A DNA stretch of 64,000 bases from Bin16 sp965206315 (GTDB lineage Bacteria > Chloroflexota > Dehalococcoidia > Lucifugimonadales > Australimonadaceae). This document shows positions 9,023 to 17,535 of this stretch, piece after piece. The notes below the pieces were generated by a model. The model was not told the origin of the DNA and did not search any database. It was given only the letters and a program-made list of their open reading frames with translations. Position numbers and translations under genes: made by a program. The stretch's first letter is position 1; each line of letters opens with the position of its first letter. The stretch covers positions 1,798,001-1,862,000 of the forward strand of contig OZ242210.1 in assembly GCA_965206315.1 (NCBI GenBank), in the 5' to 3' direction.

Positions 9023-10310
9023 AATCGGCTTCGATACGGAATGGCTGAACGGCGACAGCATCAGGGGAGCGGAGTTGTCCGCAACCTTTGCGTCCCTGCG
9101 CATCAATGTCCAAGGGCAGGCCGTCACGCGGGTGCTGGACCATCGAGCAAGGACGGTGCGCGACTTCGTGGACGTCCCCCTCTATCCGCTGGCGGAGTGG
9201 CTGGCTGCCAACTGGTGGTTCCTGGCGTACGAGTTTGAAAACGCGGCCAAGAAGGAGGATCCGGATTTCGTCCGCCGCCACGCGCTGGGCGCGAACACCG
9301 AGGGCTACGCCTTTCCCAACCTGATGGCGATTCCTGCGGGGTCACGCACCTCCCTGACATGGGGTGGCGCGCCGTCTCCGTGGACCAGGGTAGAGTTCCT
9401 TGACCAAGGCTATGAGTTCATCGACAGGGAAGCGTTCCGGCAGACCTGCGCCGACCTGATAGACAGGGTGGTCCGGCGGCTTGCGGCCTTCGATGTCCAC
9501 GACACGTTCCTCCAAGAAGAATGGGCAGCGATCCAGGGTGCCGATGATGAGGAGTTGAGTTTCTGCGAAACCGCCGCTGGTCTGGGATGGGACCCGTACG
9601 ACCTGGACGAGGCGAGGCGGGAACAGGTCTTCCGGCTCGCCGACGAGTTGGGGCCGCTGTGCAGTGAAGCAGTGCCGGTCATGGACAGCGCAGATCCCCT
9701 CAGAGACTCTTCTGCCATCGTGTCCGCTCTGGAAGCGGCCAAGCCGAACAGCCTGCAACTCCGCAGTCTTAGAACGTTGATGGAAGACAAGAGTCCTTCC
9801 ACAGGCTATCCTTGGGAGGCTGGCTACGATCTGGCGCGGCAGGCGAGAAAGCACTTGGACCTGGACGGCCAGCCTATCCCCGATATGCAGTCGCTGGCGG
9901 AAGCGCTCGGCGAAGACATCAAGACTTTGACGCAAGCGACTCTACCCGTGGCTCCCCTGAGCATGGTTCGGCTTATAGACGCCGTGGTAACAGGCGGGGA
10001 ACGTGGCGCGGTTTCGTTCGGACTGCGGAGGGCGGGTGAGGACGGCCAGCGGTTCCTGTTCTGCCGCGCGCTTGCCGAAACGATCTCGTCCGACGGCGAC
10101 GCGCTGATAACGAGAGCGCACACCGAACGGCAGCAGCGAAACCGCGCGTTCGCCGCTGAGTTCCTTGCTCCCGCACATAGTTTGAGGGAACGGGTCTCGC
10201 GCTACGTGATGGACAATGAAGAAGTCGAATATCTTGCGGAGGAGTTTGGTGTTTCCACCCAAGTCATCGTTCGCCAGATTGAGAACCACAAGATAGCCCA
10301 GCTAGTGTGA
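9015..10310 (+). CDS. ImmA/IrrE-like protein with a degenerate metal site
   Basis: The 431-residue protein has an unrecognised N-terminal region. Its C-terminal 90 residues read RFLFCRALAETI ... ERQQRNRAFAAEFLAPAHSL ... LAEEFGVSTQVIVRQIENHK. In ImmA/IrrE metallopeptidases this block is RF-x3-HELGH followed by AN-x-FAAELLMP and an LA-x-F-x-VS-x2-V-x2-R-x5-N tail. The HExxH position is replaced by CRALAE, so zinc-dependent proteolysis is unlikely. ImmA/IrrE proteins commonly accompany toxins and mobile elements and cleave repressors. The start overlaps the preceding gene by 8 bp, which argues for a two-component accessory module. The fold is inferred from the tail pattern only. Confidence 0.68.
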   Translation: MAEIGFDTEWLNGDSIRGAELSATFASLRINVQGQAVTRVLDHRARTVRDFVDVPLYPLAEWLAANWWFLAYEFENAAKKEDPDFVRRHALGANTEGYAFPNLMAIPAGSRTSLTWGGAPSPWTRVEFLDQGYEFIDREAFRQTCADLIDRVVRRLAAFDVHDTFLQEEWAAIQGADDEELSFCETAAGLGWDPYDLDEARREQVFRLADELGPLCSEAVPVMDSADPLRDSSAIVSALEAAKPNSLQLRSLRTLMEDKSPSTGYPWEAGYDLARQARKHLDLDGQPIPDMQSLAEALGEDIKTLTQATLPVAPLSMVRLIDAVVTGGERGAVSFGLRRAGEDGQRFLFCRALAETISSDGDALITRAHTERQQRNRAFAAEFLAPAHSLRERVSRYVMDNEEVEYLAEEFGVSTQVIVRQIENHKIAQLV

Positions 10311-10416
10311 GTGCGGCGCTGATTCAGCCCACTCCAACGCTCCCCGTCACCGACCCATCGTACAGGGAGGGTGTGTTTCAGTTCCACCATTCAGTCCTCC
10401 TTTCTGGTGCTCTATC

Positions 10417-11145
10417 TCACCGAGGTTTGTATTCTCCAAGAACCTCGATGTGTCGCTCCAGCTTCCTAGCCTCCTCAGCAATCAGATCGTATAGCACACC
10501 TACTGGTACGGTCACAGTGTCCTCTACGCAGGTGTTGTCGTCATACAACATACGCTTCGAGTTGTCGCATCCGGCGCGCCAGAACGTGTCAGTCCCAGGC
10601 AGGTCCCAAGGTGCCCACAGGTCGTCACTTATGTATGGCGCCAAGTACTCGCCATACTTCCAGTGTGGAATCAGGCGGGCATTGCTGTCGACGATGTTCA
10701 CCGGTGTGTCTCTCATTGCGGCAATACAAACCGCGTCATACTTGCACACAGCGACGCCAGAACGCCAACGATCAAAATCTGCTTGCAGGACTTCGTGGGC
10801 CTTCTTCAGCAGAGAATACACCTCCCAAAGGGTCTTCCCGCAGTTGTATTCCTCGGTGGTTATGTCGACGCCAGCGCCCAGAGCAATACTGATGTGTTCA
10901 GGATCGTGATCATGAATCGGTGCGGTGCGGTAAACACACCTGTCAGCCAGTCCACGCGCCGAGGCGTCCAGAATCGGCAGCGGAGTCTTGCGCCCGTCGA
11001 CGATTATGCCATATTCACTAAGCGTCCGAAGGAAGTCCACACCCCTATTCTCGGCAGCGCTGCGATGCTCAGTATAGGGGTCACTCGCCGAGGCACAAGC
11101 GGTAGCCATTACTATACTCAGTAAGACCAACCCCGCCCGATACAT
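10417..11145 (-). CDS. Putative lipoprotein of unknown function
   Basis: The 242-residue product opens MYRAGLVLLSIVMATACASA, a lipoprotein-type signal with a possible lipobox ending in Cys17, so it is probably anchored outside the membrane. The mature part has several cysteines (for instance RCVYRT, YNCGKT, AVCKYDAVC, AGCDNS and NTCVED) that could form disulfides. I recognise no domain. It is convergent with the ImmA-like gene and is in the same less GC-rich patch. A 352 bp gene-free stretch precedes it. Confidence 0.65.
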   Translation of the reverse strand: MYRAGLVLLSIVMATACASASDPYTEHRSAAENRGVDFLRTLSEYGIIVDGRKTPLPILDASARGLADRCVYRTAPIHDHDPEHISIALGAGVDITTEEYNCGKTLWEVYSLLKKAHEVLQADFDRWRSGVAVCKYDAVCIAAMRDTPVNIVDSNARLIPHWKYGEYLAPYISDDLWAPWDLPGTDTFWRAGCDNSKRMLYDDNTCVEDTVTVPVGVLYDLIAEEARKLERHIEVLGEYKPR

Positions 11146-11497
11146 AGGGTGCCCTCCTGTAGCAAGCAGACAAGGTTCTTGCCACAGTCCCTATGCACAC
11201 GCGAGTCAACAGGAGGGGCATGAGTGCCCTCTGCTTGATCCCACGCAGGCATCGTGTTCGTCTTCGTCGAAGAGGACTTGCGGCAGGCGCGGCAGTGATA
11301 CTGCGTCCGCGTGCAGTGGAGCCTACCACCCCTTCTGATTACACGCGTATGACGTCTCCACCAGGTTCAATGACGTTCCGATGACGCCAGGCGGTCCGGC
11401 AGGGCGGGTCACCAGAACTCGCCACGAATCGACCGTTTCAAGCACCCCAAACGAGGCCCGCGTCCACTAGAATCCCGCCGGGCTCCGGGGATGCGGC
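11146..11497. other. Gene-free stretch, divergent intergenic region
   Basis: This 352 bp region separates the lipoprotein gene (minus) from the acyltransferase gene (plus) and must hold both promoters. I see no convincing ORF, repeat unit or hairpin in it. The short ORFs called across it lack ribosome sites and recognisable products. Confidence 0.5.
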
Positions 11498-13324
11498 ATG
11501 ACGAACGCTGAACAGGCAACGGCAAGCATCGAGCGGCGGCACGATCTGGACGCGCTGCGGGCGTTCGCGATGCTGCTCGGCATCGTGCTGCACGGGGCGC
11601 TCGCGTTCATCCCCGGCGGGTGGGCGGTCACCGACGCGTCGGTCGAGGGCGATGGGACGCCGTTCGCCGTGCTGGTGGCGGCGATCCACGGGTTCCGGAT
11701 GCCGGTCTTCTTCCTGATGAGCGGCTTCTTCACGGCGATGCTGTGGCGGCAGCGCGGCTTGCAGGCGCTGGTGACCCACCGGGCACGGCGAGTCCTGCTG
11801 CCGCTGGTAATCGCGATGATCATCGTGATCCCGCTGACGTGGGCCGCGTGGGACTACGCAGAGAACGCGTCCAAGGCGGTCGACGACGGCGCGGCCGAAA
11901 CGGAGACCGTGCCGGAGGACAACGTGTGGCAGGCCGCGTCACGGGGCGACGTCGCGGCGCTGGAGCGCCACGCGGCGGGGGGTGCGCCGGTGGACGTTCC
12001 CGACCCGGTCCTGGGCACGACACCGCTGGGCTGGGCGGCATTGCACGGTCACGTGGACGCGGCGGAGTGGCTGCTCGACAACGGCGCAGGCGTGCACACG
12101 CTCAACGGCGACGGGAGCACGGCGATGCACTCGGCAGCGTTCATGGGCCGGGCGGAGGTCGTGCGGCTGCTGCTGGAGCGCGGCGGGGACCCCCATGCGA
12201 GGCATCCGAACGGCGCCCTTCCGCTCCACAGCAGCCTCGCGGACCCGGCAACGACGGCGTATTACGTGGGCCTGCTTGGGCTGTCGTACGAGCAGGCGGC
12301 GCTGGATGCGGGGCGCAAGGAGGTCGTGGAGATCCTGACCGAGGCGATGGAGCGGCCGACGTTGGCAGCCGGCGGCGCAGCGGGAGCGGACGAGGAAGCC
12401 GACGCCACGGAGGAGCGGGCTGACGCGGCGGGCGGCGTGGCGCCGTACCGCGATGATCCCCACGCAGACGTAGGCGACGAGAGGGGCCTGCTCGTGCCGT
12501 GGTATTGGGAAGGGGTGTATGCGAGAGACTGGGGCGGGCTGTTCACTTACGACATCTTCAGCCACCTCTGGTTCCTCTGGTATCTCGTCTGGCTGGTGGG
12601 GGCCTTCGCCCTGATCGCGTGGGTTGCGGGGCGGCTGAGTCTCGGCCTGTCCTGGCTGCCGGAGCGGCTGGTGGTGACGCCGGCGCTCTACCTGTGGGCG
12701 GTCCCGGTGACGATGGCAACGCAGTACTTCATGGGCGTCGAAGGCCACTTCCCGGCGTACGGTGCGGACACCTACTCGGGGCTCCTGCCCGCGCCGCACG
12801 TGCTGGTCTACTACGCCATCTTCTTCGGGTTCGGCGCCGTCTACTTCAGCCGCAACGAGGGCGGGGCCCGCATCGGACGCTGGTGGCAGGCGACACTGCC
12901 GCTGGCGCTGGTCGTGCTGCTGGCGGGCCTCGTGCTGACGTTCCCCGAGGACGGCGGCACGGCGCAGGGCGGAGCGCGCTGGGGTTCGCTGTTCTTCCAG
13001 GCCGCCTACGCCTGGATGATGGCGCTGGGGCTGATGGGGCTCTTTCGCGCGGCGCTGGGAGCGGGGAACGCCCGGGTGCGCTACCTGTCGGACGCGTCGT
13101 ACTGGCTCTACCTGGCGCACCTGCCGCTGATCATCGCGCTGCAGGGGTTGTCGTTCGAGTGGGCGCTGCCCTCGGCGGTCAAGCTGGCGCTGCTGATCGC
13201 GATGACGACGGGCGTGCTGCTGGTGGTCTACGAGTGGGGCGTGCGGTATACGCCGGTGGGGACGCTGCTGAACGGACGGCGCAGGCGGGTGAGTTCACCC
13301 GCAGGGCCCTCACCCGCGCGCTAA
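11498..13324 (+). CDS. Acyltransferase-3 family membrane protein with an inserted ankyrin domain
   Basis: The N-terminal ~120 residues are the start of an acyltransferase-3 (OatA/Wzy-like) protein: RRHDLDALRAFAMLLGIVLHG contains the family's first helix and catalytic-type His, and FRMPVFFLMSGFFTAMLWRQRG is helix 3. Residues ~141-245 then form about three ankyrin repeats (TPLGWAALHGHVDAAEWLLD, then STAMHSAAFMGRAEVVRLLL), followed by an Ala/Glu/Asp-rich linker to ~340. The remaining transmembrane helices resume with DIFSHLWFLWYLVW and end near LRYLSDASYWLYLAHLP-type sequence. The family transfers acyl groups to extracytoplasmic sugars. The last residues (SSPAGPSPAR) are translated from a family A repeat, which also provides the stop. 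Confidence 0.85.
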   Translation: MTNAEQATASIERRHDLDALRAFAMLLGIVLHGALAFIPGGWAVTDASVEGDGTPFAVLVAAIHGFRMPVFFLMSGFFTAMLWRQRGLQALVTHRARRVLLPLVIAMIIVIPLTWAAWDYAENASKAVDDGAAETETVPEDNVWQAASRGDVAALERHAAGGAPVDVPDPVLGTTPLGWAALHGHVDAAEWLLDNGAGVHTLNGDGSTAMHSAAFMGRAEVVRLLLERGGDPHARHPNGALPLHSSLADPATTAYYVGLLGLSYEQAALDAGRKEVVEILTEAMERPTLAAGGAAGADEEADATEERADAAGGVAPYRDDPHADVGDERGLLVPWYWEGVYARDWGGLFTYDIFSHLWFLWYLVWLVGAFALIAWVAGRLSLGLSWLPERLVVTPALYLWAVPVTMATQYFMGVEGHFPAYGADTYSGLLPAPHVLVYYAIFFGFGAVYFSRNEGGARIGRWWQATLPLALVVLLAGLVLTFPEDGGTAQGGARWGSLFFQAAYAWMMALGLMGLFRAALGAGNARVRYLSDASYWLYLAHLPLIIALQGLSFEWALPSAVKLALLIAMTTGVLLVVYEWGVRYTPVGTLLNGRRRRVSSPAGPSPAR

Positions 13325-13675
13325 AGCGCGTTTCCCTCTCCCCCAGGAGAGGGGATCAGACACCCCACCCCATCCCCGCAGTACCCTCTCCCTAGCCCTC
13401 TCCCCTTGTAGGGAGGGGATCGGACACCCCGAGAGATTTCTCGGCTTCGCTCGAAATGACAAGGCCCCACTCCACCCCACCGAGGGCCCTCACCCGCCGC
13501 TGCGCGTCGACCTCTCCCCCAGGAGAGGGGGCCAGGCACCCCGCGCCACGCCCCCACAGGGCCCTTACCCGCCGCTGCGCGTCGACCTCTCCCTCAGGAG
13601 AGGGGATAAGGCACCCTGAGAGGATGTTGCGCGCTAAAGCGCGGGACTCCGCTGCGCTCCGCTCAACATGACAAT
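13306..13675. repeat. Long array of dispersed repeats (families A and C)
   Basis: The gene-free stretch after the acyltransferase holds at least four family A-type units (ccctcacccgcgcgctaaag; accctctccctagccctctc; ccctcacccgccgctgcgcg; cccttacccgccgctgcgcg) interleaved with two family C units (ccgagagatttctcggcttc and gagaggatgttgcgcgctaa, the latter ending aacatgacaa). It is the longest repeat array in the window. No gene is supported in it. A degenerate family D-like hairpin (aggttcctgcctgcgcagga) follows at about 13709. Confidence 0.88.
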
Positions 13676-13740
13676 CCCCCCTCACCCACACCGGGCTGCG
13701 AGGTTCCTGCCTGCGCAGGAACGACGAAGTTGGCCCGGGA

Positions 13741-14892
13741 TCAGCGGTAGACGGCGCTGACGTGGCTGCGGAGGGCGGGCATGACCTGCTCCGCGATGCG
13801 CTCCATGTTGCCGATCGCCTGCTCGTGCGGCATGGAGCCGAACTGCGGGAGCAGGACGAGCGTGCCGATGCCGGACTCGTCGATGCACTCGCGGAGGCGG
13901 CGCGTCACGGTCCCGGCGGAGCCGATGATGATCTGCGAGTTGCCGTCCAACTGCTCGATGGTCGTGCGCTGTGTGCCGATGGCGGAGAAGGCGCGCAGGA
14001 CGTTCTTCGCGGAGTCCTCGGAGAGGTAGCCGGGCGGGAAGAAGACGGGGAGCGGGCGGCGCACCAGCTGGTTGAAGAGGTACTCGGCGTGCGGCCTCGC
14101 CTCGTCGATGGCGGACTCGTCGGTCGCGCCGACGTAGACGGGGAGGGCCCAGCCCATCTGCTCGGGCGCGGCGTCGTAGCCGTTCTCGCGCGCGGCCTCG
14201 CGGTACTGGCCCATGAAGCGGGCGACGTTGCGGAACGGCGTGAAGGTGACGATGAAGGTGTAACGGCGCTCCGCCGCCCAGCCGATGGTCTCGCCGCTGC
14301 CCTGCGACGGTATCCAGATGGGCGGGTGCGGCTGCTGCAACGGGCGCGGCCACGGGTTCACATACTCGAAGCGGTAGTGCTTGCCCTCCCAGCGGAAGGG
14401 GCCGGGGCGCGTCCACGACTCGACGATGAGGTCGTGCGCCTCGCGGAAGCGCTCGAGGCTCGTGGCCGGGTTCATGGTGAAGTTGTGGTACTCAGGCCCG
14501 ATGCCGCGCACGAAGCCGCAGATGACCCTTCCGCCGCTGATGACGTCCATCATCGCGACCTCCTCCGCGACGCGCAGCGGGTGGTCGCGGAGCGGAGTGG
14601 CGTTGCCGAGGATGGCGATCTTCGCGCGCTGCGTCCGGGCGACGAGGTATGAGGCGATGACGTCCGGCGACGGCATGAGACCGTAGGCGGTCTGGTGGTG
14701 CTCGTTCACGGCGATGGCGTCGAAGCCGAGCTCCTCGGCGTAGACGAGTTGCGAGAGGTACTGCTCGTACACCTCCGCGCCGCGCTCAGGGTCGAAGTGG
14801 GCGTTGGAGTAGGTGACCCACGCGGAGCGCTCACTCTCGAACGACTCATCGAGGTGCGGCCAGGGCATGAGGTGGAAGTAGACGAACTGCAT
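13741..14892 (-). CDS. Luciferase-like (LLM class) flavin-dependent oxidoreductase
   Basis: The start at 14892 (MQFVYFHLMPWPHL) is preferred because the longer frame would translate family C repeats. The ~383-residue protein has the luciferase-like pattern: an N-terminal barrel strand, LGFDAIAVNEHHQTAYGLMP near residue 60, then a metal-free barrel with VAEEVAMMDVISGGRVICGF and a PHPPIWIPSQGSGETIGWAA cofactor region. The EHH motif and the VISGGR-x4-GFVRG motif are characteristic of group 2 flavin monooxygenases. It is separated by a repeat-bearing 109 bp gap from the hydrolase and carboligase genes upstream and may share their catabolic pathway. The substrate is unknown. Confidence 0.9.
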   Translation of the reverse strand: MQFVYFHLMPWPHLDESFESERSAWVTYSNAHFDPERGAEVYEQYLSQLVYAEELGFDAIAVNEHHQTAYGLMPSPDVIASYLVARTQRAKIAILGNATPLRDHPLRVAEEVAMMDVISGGRVICGFVRGIGPEYHNFTMNPATSLERFREAHDLIVESWTRPGPFRWEGKHYRFEYVNPWPRPLQQPHPPIWIPSQGSGETIGWAAERRYTFIVTFTPFRNVARFMGQYREAARENGYDAAPEQMGWALPVYVGATDESAIDEARPHAEYLFNQLVRRPLPVFFPPGYLSEDSAKNVLRAFSAIGTQRTTIEQLDGNSQIIIGSAGTVTRRLRECIDESGIGTLVLLPQFGSMPHEQAIGNMERIAEQVMPALRSHVSAVYR

Positions 14893-14916
14893 GGGGCTCA
14901 CGCTCTCCAGGCCGGA

Positions 14917-15001
14917 CATCCCCCGAGAGATTCCTCGGCTCCGCTCGGAATGACAATAGCGGCTCCGCTGCGCTCCGCTCGGAATGACAATGGCCGATGC
15001 T
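14917..15001. repeat. Tandem family C dispersed repeats
   Basis: Two family C cores stand in tandem (ccgagagattcctcggctcc, then gcggctccgctgcgctccgc), each ending cggaatgacaat. They lie between the monooxygenase and the hydrolase genes and are followed by a family A remnant (cacctgagggagagggga) that forms the 3' end of the hydrolase gene. Confidence 0.8.
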
Positions 15002-15763
15002 TCATCGCGCACCTGAGGGAGAGGGGAGATCGTTGAGGAACGCGACGACGAGCGCGGCGGTCGCCTCGGGCTGCTCGCGGGCGGGGAAGTGGCCTGCGTT
15101 GTCCACGACGGCGAGCCGACCGTCCGGCACGCCGTTCGCGAGCGCCTCGCCGTGGGCGCGCGAGAGGAAGCGGTCGTTCGCGCCCCAGACCACGAGCGTC
15201 GGGGCGCGCAGGCGGTGGAGGCGTCCGGCGAGCGCGGGGTTGACGTAGCGGGGCTGCCAGACGAGGCGCGCGGTCATGCTCTCGTTGCGGATGGCGGTGT
15301 CCTCGTCCACGTCCGGCGCATGCTCCGGGTTGTCGAAGAAGAGGGCGGGCCGCTCATGCTGCATCAGGACGAAGTAGTCGGCGGGCGGGTCGCCGGGGAT
15401 GTCGATGCCGGGCGCGCCGATGGCGACGAGCGCGGAGGCGGGCGCGCCTCGCACGGCGGCTTCCACCGCGAGCCATCCGCCGAGGCTCGCGCCGACGACG
15501 GCGACAGGCGCGAGGGCATCTGCGAGGTCGGCGACGGTGAACGCGAGGTCGTCGAGCGTGTCGGCCCACTCGGGGCGTTCGCTGCAGCCGAAGCCGGGCA
15601 GCTCCGGCGCGGTGACCTCGAAGCGCTCGGCGAGCAGGTCGAGGAGCGGGGTCCACGCGGACGAGAGCTCGTCGTGGATGAAGAGCAGACGCGGGCCGTT
15701 CCCGGCGCGAAGCGCGGCGACGCTGACGTTCGGAAGGTCGATGGCGATCTGCGTTGGCGGCAT
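15002..15763 (-). CDS. Alpha/beta hydrolase
   Basis: The 253-residue protein has an intact catalytic triad pattern: the nucleophile elbow VVGASLGGWLAVEAA with Ser, the acid strand TLVVWGANDRFLS, and the histidine in VVDNAGHFPAREQP. Fold members hydrolyse esters, C-C bonds or lactones. It begins 4 bp after the stop of the TPP-dependent carboligase, so the two are co-transcribed. The last residues (LPSPSGAR) derive from a family A repeat remnant that also gives the stop codon. The substrate cannot be told. Confidence 0.9.
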   Translation of the reverse strand: MPPTQIAIDLPNVSVAALRAGNGPRLLFIHDELSSAWTPLLDLLAERFEVTAPELPGFGCSERPEWADTLDDLAFTVADLADALAPVAVVGASLGGWLAVEAAVRGAPASALVAIGAPGIDIPGDPPADYFVLMQHERPALFFDNPEHAPDVDEDTAIRNESMTARLVWQPRYVNPALAGRLHRLRAPTLVVWGANDRFLSRAHGEALANGVPDGRLAVVDNAGHFPAREQPEATAALVVAFLNDLPSPSGAR

Positions 15764-15767
15764 GAGG

Positions 15768-17369
15768 CTAGAGCGGCGAAGGGACGGGGCCGAAGGGCAC
15801 CTCGATGAGAGTAGGGGCGTCGTCAGAGGCGATGGAGCTGCGGAGGGCCGCCTCCAGGGCGGCAGGCGTTTCGGCGCGGAGTCCGCGTGCGCCGTACGCC
15901 TCGGCGAGCTTCACGAAGTCCGGGTTGTGGAGCTGGGAACCGATGACGCGGCCATCGAAGCGGTCCTCCTGGTCGCGCATGACGTTGCCGTAGGCGTGGT
16001 CGTTGAAGACGACGCAGACGGCGTTGATGCCGTACTGAACGGCGGTGGCGAGCTCCTGCGAGTTGAAGAGGAAGCCGCCGTCGCCGGAGACACAGACGAC
16101 GGGTCTGTCCGGCTGCGCGGTCTTCGCACCGAGCGCGGTAGGCCAAGCGAAGCCGAGGTTGCCGAAGTAGGAGGAGTTGAGGTAGGTGCCGGGCTGCTCG
16201 ACAGGGTAGAAGAGCCTGCTGTAGTAGCCGAGCTGGGTCATGCCGGCGACGAATATCCCGTCCGGGGGGATGGCGGCGCGGACGGCGTTCATGTAGGAGT
16301 CGAGCGGTTCGACTCGGAGCGGTCCGAAACGCGCCGCGCGCAGCTTGCCCAGCATCTCGCGCTTGCTCTCGGCGGGGGGCATGGCGTCCGTGAGCGCGTC
16401 GGCGAGCTTCTCCAGCGAGCCCCTGGCGTCGCCGACTATTCCGAGCGTGTTGTCGGGGTAGTTGCGCCCGATCTCGTCCGGGTCGACGTCTATCTGCACG
16501 ATCTGCGGGGTATGGGTGAGCATCGCAGAGGCGAAGCGGGTGCCGACCGCGAGGAAGACGTCGTGGTGTCGGAGGTGGTTGCGGAAGTCGTCGGCGCGCG
16601 ACTTGAGGGTGCCCATGCTGAGGTAGTGGGAGTCCGGAATCGCGCCTTTGCCTTCGTGCGTCGTCATCACCGGGGCCTGCAGGTGCTCGGCGACGCGCAG
16701 CAGCGCCTCGGACGCGCCGGAGGAGATGACACCGCCGCCGGCCCAGACGATGGGGTTCTTCGCTTCCGCCAGCACGCGCGCTGCGCGCTCGACGTCGGCG
16801 TCGGACGCGGCGTCGCGGCGGTAGTCGCCGGGCTCCAGCAGATCGACGTCCGCGACCTCCGAGAGCGTTTCCGGCGGTATCTCGATCTCGACCGGACGCG
16901 GGCGTCCGGTGCGGAGCTGGTGGAAGGCTTCGTGGACGGCGGCGGGCACGTCCGCGGCGTTGAGGACGCGGTAGGCGGCCTTGGTCACAGGGCGTATCGC
17001 GTCCATCTGGTCGTTGACCTCGTGGAGGATGCCCACGTCCCTGCCGATGAGGTCCTTCTGGACCTGGCCGGAGACGACGAGGATGGGCGAGGAGGCCGCG
17101 TACGCGGTGCCGATGGCGGCGGACGCGTTGAGGAGGCCGGGGCCGGGGACGACCATCGCGGTGCCGGTGCCGCCGCCCGCCCGGGTGAAGCCGTCCGCCA
17201 TGTAGGCGGTGGCCTGCTCGTGGCGGACGGTGATGAAGCGCATGCCGGGCTCGTCGAGGATGGGGTCGATCGCGTGGTACATCTGGACGCCGGGCAGGCC
17301 AAAGACGACCTCCGCGCCTTCGCGGCGCATGGAGCGTATGAGGGCTTGTCCGCCGGTCATCTCTGGCAT
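15768..17369 (-). CDS. Thiamine diphosphate-dependent enzyme, acetolactate synthase large subunit-like
   Basis: The 533-residue protein has the three-domain layout of the acetolactate synthase/benzoylformate decarboxylase family. VRHEQATAYMADGF contains the cofactor-activating Glu51, the central domain has NPIVWAGGGVISSGASEALL, and the C-terminal TPP site starts GDGGFLFNSQEL and ends with a conserved Asn in FNDHAYGNV. It likely joins or decarboxylates 2-oxoacids. The absence of an adjacent regulatory small subunit and the coupling to a hydrolase and a flavin monooxygenase suggest a catabolic rather than branched-chain biosynthetic role. A perfect 10-bp hairpin lies just upstream in the leader. 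Confidence 0.88.
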   Translation of the reverse strand: MPEMTGGQALIRSMRREGAEVVFGLPGVQMYHAIDPILDEPGMRFITVRHEQATAYMADGFTRAGGGTGTAMVVPGPGLLNASAAIGTAYAASSPILVVSGQVQKDLIGRDVGILHEVNDQMDAIRPVTKAAYRVLNAADVPAAVHEAFHQLRTGRPRPVEIEIPPETLSEVADVDLLEPGDYRRDAASDADVERAARVLAEAKNPIVWAGGGVISSGASEALLRVAEHLQAPVMTTHEGKGAIPDSHYLSMGTLKSRADDFRNHLRHHDVFLAVGTRFASAMLTHTPQIVQIDVDPDEIGRNYPDNTLGIVGDARGSLEKLADALTDAMPPAESKREMLGKLRAARFGPLRVEPLDSYMNAVRAAIPPDGIFVAGMTQLGYYSRLFYPVEQPGTYLNSSYFGNLGFAWPTALGAKTAQPDRPVVCVSGDGGFLFNSQELATAVQYGINAVCVVFNDHAYGNVMRDQEDRFDGRVIGSQLHNPDFVKLAEAYGARGLRAETPAALEAALRSSIASDDAPTLIEVPFGPVPSPL

Positions 17370-17383
17370 GGGCTGCTCCTGCG

Positions 17384-17407
17384 CTCAGGCGCGCGTCCGC
17401 GCCTGAG
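17384..17407 (-). promoter_or_regulatory. 5' leader hairpin of the TPP-dependent enzyme gene
   Basis: CTCAGGCGCG and CGCGCCTGAG form a perfect 10-bp stem with a 4-nt loop (CGTC), 14 bp upstream of the start codon. In the mRNA it would sit at or next to the ribosome site and could limit translation initiation or mark the transcript 5' end. The function is inferred from position only. Confidence 0.4.
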
Positions 17408-17442
17408 GGACGCGGTGGGCGCATTATAGCGCGAGGTATCAC

Positions 17443-17470
17443 TAGACAGCGCGCGGCAGTGGCGTACAAT
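17443..17470 (+). promoter_or_regulatory. Candidate sigma-70-type promoter for the NYN gene
   Basis: TAGACA (17443-17448) and TACAAT (17465-17470) are separated by 16 bp and lie 66 bp upstream of the chosen start. They match the -35 and -10 consensus at 5 of 6 positions each. This is a sequence match only, in a GC-rich background where such a pair is uncommon. Confidence 0.42.
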
Positions 17471-17535
17471 GCGCGCCGGTTTGTGAACAAGCTGGCATTT
17501 CCAGTACGGACATCCGGATGAAGGGAGTTGATTCT

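Noticed and set aside
11193..11384. 63-codon plus-strand ORF in the 11146-11497 gap
   Set aside because: It has no ribosome site or recognisable domain and an Arg-rich composition typical of random frames in GC-rich DNA.
13306..13675. A CRISPR array
   Set aside because: The repeats have unequal units, no constant spacer length and several families interleaved, and no cas genes are near. The Cas4-like gene at 34687 is isolated.
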